Origin: Marinobacter alexandrii
Lineage (GTDB): Bacteria > Pseudomonadota > Gammaproteobacteria > Pseudomonadales > Oleiphilaceae
DNA: 64,000 nucleotides
NCBI RefSeq assembly: GCF_005871205.1
Contig: NZ_SWKM01000011.1
Location: 310,001-374,000, forward strand
Direction of reading: 5' to 3'
The notes under the pieces were generated by a model, which had not been told where the DNA came from, did not search any database, and saw nothing but the letters and a program-made list of their open reading frames with translations. Shown one piece after another: positions 21,453-31,035 of the stretch. Within the stretch, counting starts at the first letter, position 1, and each line of letters opens with the position of its first letter. A program made the position numbers and the translations under genes.

Positions 21453-22202
21453 TCAGTTCGCCTTGCGGTGCTGCTCGTAAAGCTCCGAGAGCGGCTGGAG
21501 CTGGTCCTGCCACTGGTCGAGCCAGGCTTTGATGTCCTTTGGGATCTTGCCCGGCTTGGGCCAGGGCACCGGGTACTCGGCGGGCTGGAACATGGGCGCA
21601 AAAATGGCGGCTGCGCTCAGATCTGCCCGGGAAAAGCTGTCTCCCACCAGATAGGGCTTAGCGCGATAGGCTTCGGCCAGATCGGTTAGCAGGGTTTCCA
21701 TGACCTGGCGCGATTGCTCGGAAGTTTTTTCGTTTATTTTCATCCATTTGCGCATTGTTTCATCGACCCGGCTGAACGCCAGGCTTAGCAGAATGCGGTT
21801 GTAGAGCGGGGTGCCAGCGGCCAGCATCGGCACCACCACTTTCGGGCGTTGCAGGAAGTGGTGGTAGGCGTAGCACCGCACGGCCGGGCCGGCTTCCTCA
21901 TCCAGGCGTCGCTCCCAGGCCAGGGCCTGCTCCCGCTGCTCGGGGTCGGCCGGGGTGAGGGCGCGCTCCGGGAATGTCTCGTCGAGGTAGTCCAGAATCT
22001 GGGCCGAGCCCTGGGTGCAATGACCGTCGTGATCCAGCACCGGAACCGAGGTGCACTTGCCGCCGGTGAGTTGCTGGACGGTCTTGATGTGCTGTCCCGG
22101 TAGCAGGGGCACGTCCTCGTAGTTGAGGCCTTTGTAGTCCAGTGCCCACCGGATCTTTTCGCAGTAGTGGGAAATGGCGAACTGATAGAGCTTGAGAGCC
22201 AT
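21453..22202 (-). CDS. glutathione S-transferase family protein
   Basis: A 249-residue protein with an N-terminal thioredoxin-like GST domain (YQFAISHYCEKIRWAL; CTSVPVLDHDG as the cis-proline segment) and a helical C-terminal domain (GDSFSRADLSAAAI is the capping box). The SHYCEK site resembles cysteine-containing GSTs. The ATG at 22202 has GGAG eight bases upstream. Monocistronic. Confidence 0.88.
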   Translation of the reverse strand: MALKLYQFAISHYCEKIRWALDYKGLNYEDVPLLPGQHIKTVQQLTGGKCTSVPVLDHDGHCTQGSAQILDYLDETFPERALTPADPEQREQALAWERRLDEEAGPAVRCYAYHHFLQRPKVVVPMLAAGTPLYNRILLSLAFSRVDETMRKWMKINEKTSEQSRQVMETLLTDLAEAYRAKPYLVGDSFSRADLSAAAIFAPMFQPAEYPVPWPKPGKIPKDIKAWLDQWQDQLQPLSELYEQHRKAN

Positions 22203-22351
22203 CAAATATCTCCTTGGTGTAGGTGCCTAGCATAGTCCTGAATCGCCGCCAGAAGAAGCTGGCGGAGAGGAGTGTGCGGCAGCCGGTGGTCATGGCGGTG
22301 CCAGCGGCATACACTGTCGCGCCAGGATCACAGAAACAAAGGACGTTGACC

Positions 22352-23341
22352 ATGTATCCACGCCATGCACGGCTAGTGCCTGTCGTCGCCACCGCCGGCC
22401 TGTTGGTTTCGGCCTGCACCTCCGCGCCGTCGAACACCGAATCCAAAGAACCTGCCGTTGTCAGCCAGTACGCCTGCGGGCAGTTGCACATTCGTGTCAC
22501 CGCCGATCCGGATCGCCGGCTTCTGGGCATTGATTACCGGGACAAACGCATACTCCTGAAGCCTGACGCCAGCTCCTCTGAAACCCTATTCGTGGCCCCG
22601 GGCGATACCACCACCCGGTTCCGGCGACAGGGCGAGCAGGCCGAGCTGACCATTCGCGGCGAAACCTTTCCCGATTGCCTGCCGCCGGGTGCGCTGGAGC
22701 GGCCCTTCACCGCCCAGGGCAGTGACCCGATTTGGCAGGCCCATGTGTCGAGTGCAGAGCTGGTCCTGAGTCCGCCTTACGAAGATCAACAGTCGCTCAG
22801 GCTGCCGAGTGAGTTGGTTACCGCCAACCGTCACGGGCGGGAGTTCGTGGCCGAAGCCAGTGGTACCCGGTCGACACTGACGGTGGCGAATCAACTATGC
22901 CAGGACCCGGTAACCGGAGCCCAGTATCCGAATCAGGTCCGGCTCACCATCAATGGCCAGAGTTACCAGGGCTGCGGCGGTAATCCGCTGCGCCTGATTC
23001 GGGGTGCCGAATGGGTGGTGGAGGATCTGGCTGCCGAAGGGATTATCGATCGGTCACGGCTGACCCTGCGGTTCATGGATGACAACCGGATTGCCGGCCA
23101 GGCTTCGTGCAATCGCTACACCGGCCGCTACCAGCTGACCGATGAAGGCGGTATCGATGTCAGTGAGCTGGCGATGACACGAATGGCCTGCGCACCCGCA
23201 CTGATGGCCCAGGAAGCCCGTTTCATTGAGGCCTTGGAGCAGGCATCGAAGGTCCGGATCGGGCCCCATGGCGAGCTTCTGCTGTTCACCTCAGAGGCTG
23301 GGTTACTGTCGGCTTTTCAGTCGGACCATGACACGTTATAA
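22352..23341 (+). CDS. META/MliC-domain lipoprotein
   Basis: A 329-residue lipoprotein precursor (lipobox LLVSAC near residue 25). After it come an MliC-like segment (residues ~45-105, YACGQLHIRV), a middle segment of similar beta type, and a C-terminal META/HslJ domain (LTLRFMDDNRIAGQASCNRY and ELAMTRMACAP). MliC proteins inhibit lysozyme and META domains occur in heat-shock-related outer-membrane lipoproteins; the function here is inferred only. The 3' end overlaps the convergent gene by 25 bases. Confidence 0.85.
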   Translation: MYPRHARLVPVVATAGLLVSACTSAPSNTESKEPAVVSQYACGQLHIRVTADPDRRLLGIDYRDKRILLKPDASSSETLFVAPGDTTTRFRRQGEQAELTIRGETFPDCLPPGALERPFTAQGSDPIWQAHVSSAELVLSPPYEDQQSLRLPSELVTANRHGREFVAEASGTRSTLTVANQLCQDPVTGAQYPNQVRLTINGQSYQGCGGNPLRLIRGAEWVVEDLAAEGIIDRSRLTLRFMDDNRIAGQASCNRYTGRYQLTDEGGIDVSELAMTRMACAPALMAQEARFIEALEQASKVRIGPHGELLLFTSEAGLLSAFQSDHDTL

Positions 23342-24156
23342 CGCGCCAGGATCTCATCGAGACGCCCGCTTTGCCTGAGCTTGCGAACGCCCTCGGTTAA
23401 CAGGGTAGCGAGCTCCTCAGATTGGGGGTGGACCTCCGAAAAGGCAACGTAGACTGGTAAGCGTTCCAGCTTGGCCACCATGCGCAAACTGTCCTGCTTG
23501 CCCAGTTGCCTGAGGGTCCATTGCATCACGTCGAGGTCTTCAGGGAGAACGTCTGACCGGTCGTGCTCCAGCATTTCTATGGCCCGGTCTAGCGGCGACG
23601 GGCCAGATAAAATCCAGACTCGTTCTGGGTTATCCTTGTGCTTGTCGATGTAGGCATCAAGCTCCGATGAGTAGGAGTAGCCATTGATCGTCACCAGGGT
23701 TTGCTGGCGCAGCGATTCTATGCCTTGGTAAGTCCAATCACTTTCAATGTGGGTAAAAAGAGCGGTGCGCGCGTAGCCGATGGCTTCTTCGGGATACACG
23801 AAACCCGTTGAATCCCGGGTGAAGGCACCGACGACAGCATCAATATAGCCTTCGTCGGCCAGCTCCAGTGCCCGCGCCCAACTCACATTAATGTACTCCA
23901 CTTCCAGGCGGGCCAGGGCGAACGCCTCCCTCGCGATCTCGATCATATACCCCTCGCGTTGGGCGCCTGCCGTGCAGTTATGCGGACACCAGGGATCGGC
24001 GGCAATCGTGATCGTGCGTTGTTCGTCAGGCTTCCGGTTTTCGGTAGTTGCAGAGACTTCAACGACGGCGGTTTGTGCTGCAACAGGGGGTGAGTCTTCT
24101 GGCGGCGAGCAGGCTGTCAGGCAGGTGAAGCAAATCAGGAGCAAGGCTCTCAGCAT
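23317..24156 (-). CDS. periplasmic solute-binding lipoprotein, family 3
   Basis: A 279-residue protein with a lipobox (CLTAC) and a type-II periplasmic binding fold of the amino-acid-binding (SBP_bac_3) group: ITIAADPWCPHNC at the start of the mature domain, VSWARALELADEGYID in lobe 1, and VNSK-like closing segments absent. No permease or ATPase genes adjoin it, so it may be a sensor or orphan binding protein rather than a transporter part. Confidence 0.8.
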   Translation of the reverse strand: MLRALLLICFTCLTACSPPEDSPPVAAQTAVVEVSATTENRKPDEQRTITIAADPWCPHNCTAGAQREGYMIEIAREAFALARLEVEYINVSWARALELADEGYIDAVVGAFTRDSTGFVYPEEAIGYARTALFTHIESDWTYQGIESLRQQTLVTINGYSYSSELDAYIDKHKDNPERVWILSGPSPLDRAIEMLEHDRSDVLPEDLDVMQWTLRQLGKQDSLRMVAKLERLPVYVAFSEVHPQSEELATLLTEGVRKLRQSGRLDEILARYNVSWSD

Positions 24157-24235
24157 CGTTTATTGACCAAGGTGCCGTCAATACGGCTTAGTCTCAAGCA
24201 TAGACGGTACTGAGAGCTTTGTATTCTGATGGGTC

Positions 24236-25294
24236 TTAATTGGCCCGGTTGTCCCTTTCGCTGGAGGCTTCAGTGGGGACCAGTGCCCGAGTCAGGTCCT
24301 TCATGGTCAGGGCGCCGACCTGTTGGCCGTCTCGCACAACCCGGAAGGTCAGGGAGGTGTCACCCTTGGAGCGGGACAGCACTGTCTCCAGGTTGTCCTT
24401 TTCCGTGATGTCGCCCGCGTACTCGATATCGTCCCGGTCTGGCTGGGTCATGATCGAGCGAACCCGGAGTACCCGGGCCCGGTTGATGTCACTGATGAAA
24501 TCGATGATGTAGGGGTCATTCGGGTTCAGCAGGATATCCTGGGGATCGCCCTGCTGGATCACCTCGCCGTCTTTCAGGATGACCAGATGGTCGGCCAGTT
24601 TCAGCGCCTCGTCCAGGTCGTGGGTGATGAAGACAATGGTCTTCTTCAGCTCTTCCTGAAGTTCCAGTAGCAGGTCCTGCATATCGGAGCGAATCAGCGG
24701 ATCCAGCGCCGAGAAGGCTTCGTCCATCAGCATGACTGGGGCGTTGGAGACCAGCGCGCGGGCTATGCCCACGCGCTGCTGCATGCCGCCGGACAACTGG
24801 TGCGGATACTGGTTTTCGTTGCCTTCCAGGCCAACCCGGGCGAGCCACTTTCGGGCTTCCGCCTCGTAGTCTTCGGTTTTCTTGCCGCGCACGTCCATGG
24901 CCATGCCCGCATTGTCCAGTACCGTTCGGTGCGGGAGCAGGGCGAATTTCTGGAACACCATCGACATCCGCTCACGCCGAAGCTTGCGCAGCTGGGTTTC
25001 GTCGTACTGCATGACGTCTTCATCGCCAAAGCGAATTTCGCCTGCGGTTGGTTCAATCAGGCGGTTGAGATGCCGGATCAGCGTCGATTTGCCGGAGCCG
25101 GACAACCCCATGATCACGGTGATTTCGCCATCGCGCATATCGACGTTGATGTCACGCAGGCCCAGTACGTGGTTCTGCTTTTCCAACAGGTCGGACTTAT
25201 TCATACCGCGGCGAACGTATTCCAGCCCGACATCCGGTGTCGGGCCAAAGATCTTGTACAGGTGCTTGATGGAAATCTTGATGTCTTTTTCCAC
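24236..25294 (-). CDS. proV: glycine betaine/proline ABC transporter ATP-binding protein
   Basis: ATPase of the osmoprotectant importer. Walker A GLSGSGKST, signature LSGGMQQRVGIARAL, Walker B VMLMDEAFSALD, and the ProV/OpuAA-type insert LEYVRRGMNKSDLLEK upstream of Walker A. The last ~90 residues are a CBS-like regulatory segment. The GTG at 25294 (MEKDIKISIKHLYKIFG) is preferred since GAGGA lies just upstream; an ATG at 25324 would add ten residues and overlap proW by 20 bases but has no ribosome site. Confidence 0.94.
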   Translation of the reverse strand: MEKDIKISIKHLYKIFGPTPDVGLEYVRRGMNKSDLLEKQNHVLGLRDINVDMRDGEITVIMGLSGSGKSTLIRHLNRLIEPTAGEIRFGDEDVMQYDETQLRKLRRERMSMVFQKFALLPHRTVLDNAGMAMDVRGKKTEDYEAEARKWLARVGLEGNENQYPHQLSGGMQQRVGIARALVSNAPVMLMDEAFSALDPLIRSDMQDLLLELQEELKKTIVFITHDLDEALKLADHLVILKDGEVIQQGDPQDILLNPNDPYIIDFISDINRARVLRVRSIMTQPDRDDIEYAGDITEKDNLETVLSRSKGDTSLTFRVVRDGQQVGALTMKDLTRALVPTEASSERDNRAN

Positions 25295-25304
25295 GTCTCT
25301 GTCC

Positions 25305-26339
25305 TCAGTGCTTTTGGGAGGCATTGATGCGTGCCAGAGAAGCTTTGGTGACCCGGTCCAGGATCACGGCCAGAATCACGATGCCGAGGCCGGATACCAG
25401 ACCAACGCCCAGCTCCAGGTTTCGGATGCCGCGCAATACCAGAACACCCAGGCCCGGCGCTGACACCAGGGAGGCAATCACGACCATGGCCAGGCTCATC
25501 ATGATGGTCTGGTTTACACCCGCCATGATGTTGGGGAGCGCGAGCGGGATCTGGACCTTGAACAGCTTCTGTCGAGGCGTCATGCCGAAGGCGTCGGCGG
25601 CCTCAATCACATCTTTGTCCACCAGCCGGATGCCGAGGTTGGTCAACCGGATGACTGGAACGATGGCGTACAGGATGATGGCAATGCCGTACAGTTTGGA
25701 TTCAGTCACACTGAACAGGAAGATCAGCGGGATCAGATACACGAACGGTGGCAGCGTTTGCAGCATGTCCAGTACCGGGATGGTCATGCGTTGCATCATG
25801 TCGCTTCGGGACATGGCAATGCCAATGGGCACCCCTAGCAGGACACAGAGAAACGCACAGACAAAGATAATCGCCAGAGTCTGCATGGCGTAGGTGTAAT
25901 AGTCGATGAATGCCAGGGTGACAAAGCTGGCGGCCACAAAACCCACCAGTTTCCAGGATTTACTCACCACGAACACTACCGCCAGCAACAGTGGAATGAC
26001 GATCCACCAGGGTGCGCTGAGCATGGCGTACAGGGTGCCATCCAGGGCCCAGCTTAGGGGTTGCGTGATGGGGTCAAGGACCACACTCATGCTGTCCTTG
26101 ACGGCCAGGAAGCCTTCTTCCAGGCCTTTGGTCAGTTCCCGGGATTGAGGGAAAGCCGGGCAGGCTTTGTTCAGGGCATCCATGGAAGGAAAGGGAAGGT
26201 CCCACAAAGAGGTTTCGGTGGGTTCCCCGCCTTTGGCTTTTGACAGCAGCTGTGCCATGGACATGGGGGCGTCACTCTTGCCCTCGGTGCACCAGTCTTC
26301 CAGACCGAGTGAAGTAAAAACAGCGTCGTAAGTAGCCAT
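25305..26339 (-). CDS. proW: glycine betaine/proline ABC transporter permease
   Basis: Membrane channel of the osmoprotectant importer, 344 residues. A ~90-residue N-terminal region precedes about six helices, as in ProW. The ATPase-contact loop is EAADAFGMTPRQKLFKVQIP. It lies between proX and proV on the same strand. Confidence 0.94.
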   Translation of the reverse strand: MATYDAVFTSLGLEDWCTEGKSDAPMSMAQLLSKAKGGEPTETSLWDLPFPSMDALNKACPAFPQSRELTKGLEEGFLAVKDSMSVVLDPITQPLSWALDGTLYAMLSAPWWIVIPLLLAVVFVVSKSWKLVGFVAASFVTLAFIDYYTYAMQTLAIIFVCAFLCVLLGVPIGIAMSRSDMMQRMTIPVLDMLQTLPPFVYLIPLIFLFSVTESKLYGIAIILYAIVPVIRLTNLGIRLVDKDVIEAADAFGMTPRQKLFKVQIPLALPNIMAGVNQTIMMSLAMVVIASLVSAPGLGVLVLRGIRNLELGVGLVSGLGIVILAVILDRVTKASLARINASQKH

Positions 26340-26404
26340 GATTCGTCAGGTTCCTGCGCGTATCTCCGCCAGGTTAACGGACATCGGGTAAGTGAATGGA
26401 AAGC

Positions 26405-26430
26405 AGGCAGGGCCGGTGCGGGCCCTGCCT
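26405..26430 (-). terminator. intercistronic hairpin between proX and proW
   Basis: AGGCAGGGCC pairs perfectly with GGCCCTGCCT around six bases, between the proX stop (26444) and the proW start (26339). No T-run follows in the leftward direction, so it more likely stabilises the proX end of the transcript or terminates partially than acts as a full terminator. Confidence 0.55.
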
Positions 26431-26443
26431 GAGATGGAAAGCG

Positions 26444-27415
26444 TTACTCGCCGAGGATCGCCGAAAGGCGCTGGCGGGCTGAATCGTTCAGCCAGTCTTT
26501 CCAGGTGTCGGTGTTGTTGCTCAGGAAGTACACCGCTGCTTCTTCGGCAGAGGCGTTATTGTCGCTCTTCCAGGCCAGCACCTGGCTCATGGTTGCGGTC
26601 TTGAAGGTCATTTTGCTCAGCATCTCGGCAACTTCCGGTTCGCGCTCCTGGAAGCTGGTGGTGACTGCGGTCAGTACCGGTGCCGCCGGGAAGTCGGAAA
26701 CTTGCGGGTTATCATTATCCTGATTTTGATTGGCCGAGTGGGCGGCTTCATCGTATTCGCCAAGATCTACGCGTGTCATGTCGAATTTTCCGAGCGGCAC
26801 GGTCGGGCCCCAGTAGTAACCAAACCAGGGTTCTTCGTTCTGAACGGCTGAGGCCATGGACGAGGCCAGAGTCTCACCAGAACCGTGGTTGAAGACGTCA
26901 ATGCCGGAAGCTTCAAGATCCAGGGCGCGGACCAGGTTGTCGTTGACGATTCGGCAGCCCCAGCCGTCCGGGCAGTTGTTGAAGCGGGCTTCAACCAACT
27001 CTGGGTTGGCCATGATGCCCTCGATGGTTTTCAGTTCCGGATGTGCTTCCACCACGTAGGTTGGTAGCCACCAGCCTTCCACGCCGCCTGGCGACAGTAC
27101 TTCACCGAGCCGGACGATCTTGCCTTCTTTTTCCAGCCGGTTGAAAACTTCGCCGGTAGAGTTAACCCAAAGCTCAGTCACAATGTCCGGCTCGCCATTT
27201 TCAGCAACTGAGGTGATCGCGGGAACGGTGTCGGAGGGTACAACCGCCACTTCGCAGCCGTAGCCCTGTTCCATCACGAACTTGGCGACGTTGGTGACCA
27301 CAGAGGCAGAAGCCCAGTTCATTTCGGTAATGGACACTTGGCCACATTCGTTGGCCTGGGCAAACGCCGGGGCGGCGGCTGCACACATCAGCGCAGCAGA
27401 CATAATCTTGCGCAT
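26444..27415 (-). CDS. proX: glycine betaine/proline-binding periplasmic protein
   Basis: Periplasmic receptor of the importer, about 323 residues with a signal peptide (MRKIMSAALMCAAAAPAFA). The mature part has MNWASASVVTNVAKFV and WFGYYWGPT, whose tryptophans belong to the aromatic betaine cage of this class. The ATG at 27415 is preferred, eight bases after GGAG; an ATG two codons earlier is too close to it. First gene of the leftward proXWV operon. The ~300 bases upstream hold divergent promoters and no gene that I can see. Confidence 0.94.
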   Translation of the reverse strand: MRKIMSAALMCAAAAPAFAQANECGQVSITEMNWASASVVTNVAKFVMEQGYGCEVAVVPSDTVPAITSVAENGEPDIVTELWVNSTGEVFNRLEKEGKIVRLGEVLSPGGVEGWWLPTYVVEAHPELKTIEGIMANPELVEARFNNCPDGWGCRIVNDNLVRALDLEASGIDVFNHGSGETLASSMASAVQNEEPWFGYYWGPTVPLGKFDMTRVDLGEYDEAAHSANQNQDNDNPQVSDFPAAPVLTAVTTSFQEREPEVAEMLSKMTFKTATMSQVLAWKSDNNASAEEAAVYFLSNNTDTWKDWLNDSARQRLSAILGE

Positions 27416-27720
27416 AGTCATTTCTCCTTATCAGGGTTGGCTGATTAGTTGCTTAAACATTAAGGATAGTTCACGAATTACGGTTCGTGGGCCGTAACGG
27501 ATCGGAGCGGGGGCGATATTTTTGATCTTGGTTCTAGCAAGCAAAATCAGGAGGTCTCGGACATTACATACCGTTCAGGATAAAGATCTTGAGCAAGGAT
27601 ACAAGTTTGAATCTTAATATGTGCCCATTTTAAATACGTATTCCCCGATGAAAGCGCCGGCTCCTGTCAAAGCTTTGTAGCATTTTCTGATTAGACTCCG
27701 TCCGTTTGGGGGAGCGCATC

Positions 27721-28821
27721 ATGACAGAATTACGGGCACTGACACCGCACACCGCCATCGCGGCGGAGCAAGCCACCCGGGACAGCCGCCAGCGTCGTTT
27801 GCTGCGGTCATTCCTACCAGAAATGGTACAGTTGGAGCGCCTGCTGGCGGAGGCTCCGACGTCGGTGACCACTCGGGTTCTGGATCGCATACCGGTTGCC
27901 GAGATGTCGTTGCCCATCTATCGGGTGGATCTGGGCTCCGAGCGACCAGACGCGCCGTCGTTGGTGCTGGTCGGCGGAGTACATGGATTGGAGCGCATTG
28001 GCAGTCAGGTGGTCATGGCATGGCTGGAGTCAGTGCTGGCCCGGCTACGCTGGGATGACAGTTTGCGACAGTTGCTGCAAATCGTGCGGGTGACCATCCT
28101 GCCCATTCTCAATCCCGGTGGCATGTTCCTGAATCAGCGCAGCAACCCGGGTGGTGTGGATCTGATGCGTAATGCGCCTATTGTGGCCCAGGAACGCAGC
28201 GCTTTCATGCTCGGAGGTCAGCGGCTATCCACGAAACTTCCCTGGTACATTGGGGACCCCGAACAGGGTATGGAGCGGGAGAATCTGGCGCTGGAGTCGG
28301 TGATCAATGATGTGATTCCTGGCCGACCGTTCAGTGTGGCCCTGGATTGCCATTCCGGCTTTGGCTGGAAGGACCAAATCTGGTTTCCCTACGCCTACCG
28401 TCGGCGCCCGATGCGGCGCATCGCCTCGGTCATGGCGCTTAAGCTGATCTGGGAGCAGGCATATCCGAACCATGATTACCAGTTCGAGCCGCAGTCCCGC
28501 CACTACCTGACCCACGGGGATCTTTGGGATTATTTTTACAAACAGGTGAATCGCACCAGCGACGGAGTGTTCTTGCCACTCACCCTGGAAATGGGCTCCT
28601 GGCGCTGGGTCCGTAAACGGCCTCGGCAGTTGCTACGGCTGGACGGCCTGTTCAATCCCCTGGCGCCGCATCGACACAAACGGGTGCTTCGAACCCATCT
28701 TGCCTGGATGGATTTCCTGTTGAGCGCCGCCGCCGGCCACGAAAACTGGTTGCCGGCCCGGGAACAGGAGTCCATGCTGAGAGAAGCGGCGATCATGCAC
28801 TGGTATCGGGACGCTCAATAG
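27721..28821 (+). CDS. M14-type zinc carboxypeptidase/deacylase
   Basis: A 366-residue metallohydrolase of the M14 (carboxypeptidase A / succinylglutamate desuccinylase-like) superfamily. The zinc-binding HxxE is in GGVHGLERIG, the third ligand in LDCHSGFGWKD and the catalytic glutamate in LTLEMGSWRW. No signal peptide is seen. GGGAG lies seven bases before the ATG. The next gene starts two bases after the stop, so the two are an operon. Confidence 0.87.
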   Translation: MTELRALTPHTAIAAEQATRDSRQRRLLRSFLPEMVQLERLLAEAPTSVTTRVLDRIPVAEMSLPIYRVDLGSERPDAPSLVLVGGVHGLERIGSQVVMAWLESVLARLRWDDSLRQLLQIVRVTILPILNPGGMFLNQRSNPGGVDLMRNAPIVAQERSAFMLGGQRLSTKLPWYIGDPEQGMERENLALESVINDVIPGRPFSVALDCHSGFGWKDQIWFPYAYRRRPMRRIASVMALKLIWEQAYPNHDYQFEPQSRHYLTHGDLWDYFYKQVNRTSDGVFLPLTLEMGSWRWVRKRPRQLLRLDGLFNPLAPHRHKRVLRTHLAWMDFLLSAAAGHENWLPAREQESMLREAAIMHWYRDAQ

Positions 28822-28822
28822 C

Positions 28823-29557
28823 ATGGACTGGATTCTGTTGCGGGGTTTAACCCGTGAGCAGGCCCATTGGGGTGAATTTCCACAGCGCCTGCAGTTGGTA
28901 TTTCCGGAACACCGTTTTCATCTGGTCGACTTACCGGGTACCGGTGTCCATTTTCGCGAATCCAGCCCAGACACCATTGTTGGCATTCGTGAGGCGGTAC
29001 GGCGGCAGATCGCTCACATCCCCAAGCCCTTCAGTGTCATGGCGTTGTCTATGGGCGGCATGGTAGCTCTGGATTGGGCGCAGCACGCCCCGGAGGGTGA
29101 AATCCAGCATCTGGTGCTGATCAACACCAGCTCCGGCTTCAGCCCGTTCTGGCAACGCCTGCGGCCCGGTGCCTGGCCTAAACTGGTCCGGTTGCTGGCC
29201 CGACGCGAACTGTTCGACCGTGAGCGCGACTTGCTGCGATTAACGTCCAATCGCGTACCGCCCCTGGAATTGGTCAAGCAGTGGTATCGCATCCAGCGCC
29301 AGCGCCCGGTCGGTTTCCATAACGCCGGCCGACAGATTGCCGCCGCGGCCCGGTTCAAGCCAACGTCAAAACGACCCATGCCCGAGGCGCTGCTGTTGGC
29401 CAGCAGGGGGGATCGGCTGGTGCATTGGAAATGCAGTGCGGCCCTGGAACAGCGCTGGCAGTGGACACTGAAGCTGCACCCGGACGCGGGCCACGATCTG
29501 ATCATTGACGATCCGGACTGGATCATTCGACAGCTGATGGCGTGGCTGTCTCGCTAG
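28823..29557 (+). CDS. alpha/beta hydrolase
   Basis: A 244-residue serine hydrolase of BioH-like size. The nucleophile is in ALSMGGMVA, the acid in SRGDRLVH and the histidine in PDAGHDLIID. The first residues (MDWILLRGLTREQAHWGEF) contain the oxyanion-hole region. It directly follows the M14-type peptidase gene with one spacer base, suggesting joint action on a peptide or amide substrate; the substrate is unknown. Confidence 0.87.
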   Translation: MDWILLRGLTREQAHWGEFPQRLQLVFPEHRFHLVDLPGTGVHFRESSPDTIVGIREAVRRQIAHIPKPFSVMALSMGGMVALDWAQHAPEGEIQHLVLINTSSGFSPFWQRLRPGAWPKLVRLLARRELFDRERDLLRLTSNRVPPLELVKQWYRIQRQRPVGFHNAGRQIAAAARFKPTSKRPMPEALLLASRGDRLVHWKCSAALEQRWQWTLKLHPDAGHDLIIDDPDWIIRQLMAWLSR

Positions 29558-29654
29558 GATTGGTTGCTTGACGCAACTCTCTGTTCGGGGCAGGCTCAGC
29601 GTTTGTCTGCCGGTGGCAGTTAACCGAAAACCGTCCGGAACGGAGCCAACAACA

Positions 29655-30272
29655 ATGAAAATCTTTGAAACCAAAACCGCCCCCAATCCCCGCCGTGTAC
29701 GCATGTTCATGGCCGAGAAGGGCTTGCTCGATAAGGCAGAGTTTGTCGAGATTGACCTGCAGAAAGGCGAGAACCTGACACCGGAATACGTCGCCAAGAA
29801 TCCGATGAAAAAAGTGCCGGTGATGGAACTGGACGATGGCACCTGCATTGCCGAAACCATGGCCATCTGCCGCTACTTCGAGGAAAGTTATCCGGACACC
29901 CCAAGCCTGCTGGGTGATACTCCGTTGGAGAAGGCGCAGCTGGAGCAGTGGATGCGGTGGATCGAGCTGTTTTTCTTCATGCCTACCGGCATGTGTTTTC
30001 AGCACACCAGCGGCTACTTCAAGGATCGCATGAATCCGATCAAGGAGTGGGGTGAGGAGTGCGGCCAGCAGGTTGAGAAATTCCTGCATTTCCTGAACAA
30101 GCAGCTTGAGGGCAAGGAGTACATCTGCCTCGATCGCTTCACCGCGGCTGACATCAACGCCTTCACCACCATTGCCTTTGCCCGGGTGATCAATATTCGC
30201 ATCAAGCCGGAGCAAACCAATCTCCAGGCCTGGTTCGAGCGCATCAAGGCGCGGCCATCAGCCCAGGCGTAA
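29655..30272 (+). CDS. glutathione S-transferase
   Basis: A 205-residue GST. The N-terminal domain has TAPNPRRVRMFMAEKG (thiol/serine-proline site), NPMKKVPVMELDDG with the cis-proline, and AETMAICRYFEE for glutathione contact. The C-terminal domain ends in FERIKARPSAQA. GGAG lies nine bases before the ATG. A second, different GST follows 50 bases on. Confidence 0.9.
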   Translation: MKIFETKTAPNPRRVRMFMAEKGLLDKAEFVEIDLQKGENLTPEYVAKNPMKKVPVMELDDGTCIAETMAICRYFEESYPDTPSLLGDTPLEKAQLEQWMRWIELFFFMPTGMCFQHTSGYFKDRMNPIKEWGEECGQQVEKFLHFLNKQLEGKEYICLDRFTAADINAFTTIAFARVINIRIKPEQTNLQAWFERIKARPSAQA

Positions 30273-30322
30273 CGCGCGGCTTTTGATGCCACAGCTCCGT
30301 CCACTCACATCAGGAGAATGCC

Positions 30323-30988
30323 TTGATTGATCTCTATACATCGCCGACCCCCAACGGCCACAAAGTGTCTGTATTGCTGGAAGAGATGGGGGTTGAGTAC
30401 AACCTGATCCCGGTCGACCTGTCCAAGGGTGCACAGAAAACGCCGGAATTTCTGACGATGAACCCCAATGGCCGCATCCCGGTCATCGTCGATCGCGACA
30501 ACGACGATTTCGTAGTGTTCGAGTCCGGTGCGATCATGATTTACCTGGCCGAAAAGTACGGCCAGTTCTACCCCGCCGACCCAAAAGTGCGTTCACGGGC
30601 TCTCCAATGGCTGATGTTCCAGATGGGCGGAGTAGGGCCGATGATGGGCCAGGCCAATGTGTTTTACCGCTATTTTCCGGAGAAGATCCAGTCAGCCATT
30701 GATCGCTACCAGCACGAGTGCCGGCGTTTGTTTGAAGTGCTGAATACCCGCCTGGAACAATCCCACTACCTGGCCGGCGACGAGATCACCATTGCCGATT
30801 TTGCCAACTGGGCCTGGGTGCGTACCCATAACTGGTCCGGCGCTTCGGTGGAGGGGCTGGAGCATCTGATGCGTTGGGTCAACGAGCTCTATGAGCGCCC
30901 CGGTTGTGCGGCCGGTATTCACAAACCGGAGCGCCCGGGAAGTTCGGACGACCTGGTCAAGAGTGCCCAGACCATGGTAACTCGCTGA
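30323..30988 (+). CDS. glutathione S-transferase, YfcG/nu type
   Basis: A 221-residue GST with [18 protein letters not shown], the N-terminal signature of the YfcG/nu class that acts as disulfide-bond reductase. [13 protein letters not shown] carries the cis-proline and [15 protein letters not shown] the glutathione site. The C-terminal part has [15 protein letters not shown]. The start is TTG, chosen because AGGAG stands seven bases upstream and no ATG fits. Confidence 0.92.
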   Translation: MIDLYTSPTPNGHKVSVLLEEMGVEYNLIPVDLSKGAQKTPEFLTMNPNGRIPVIVDRDNDDFVVFESGAIMIYLAEKYGQFYPADPKVRSRALQWLMFQMGGVGPMMGQANVFYRYFPEKIQSAIDRYQHECRRLFEVLNTRLEQSHYLAGDEITIADFANWAWVRTHNWSGASVEGLEHLMRWVNELYERPGCAAGIHKPERPGSSDDLVKSAQTMVTR

Positions 30989-31035
30989 GCATCGGGTAAG
31001 ATCACAGCCTGGATGACAACCGACAGGAGACCGAC

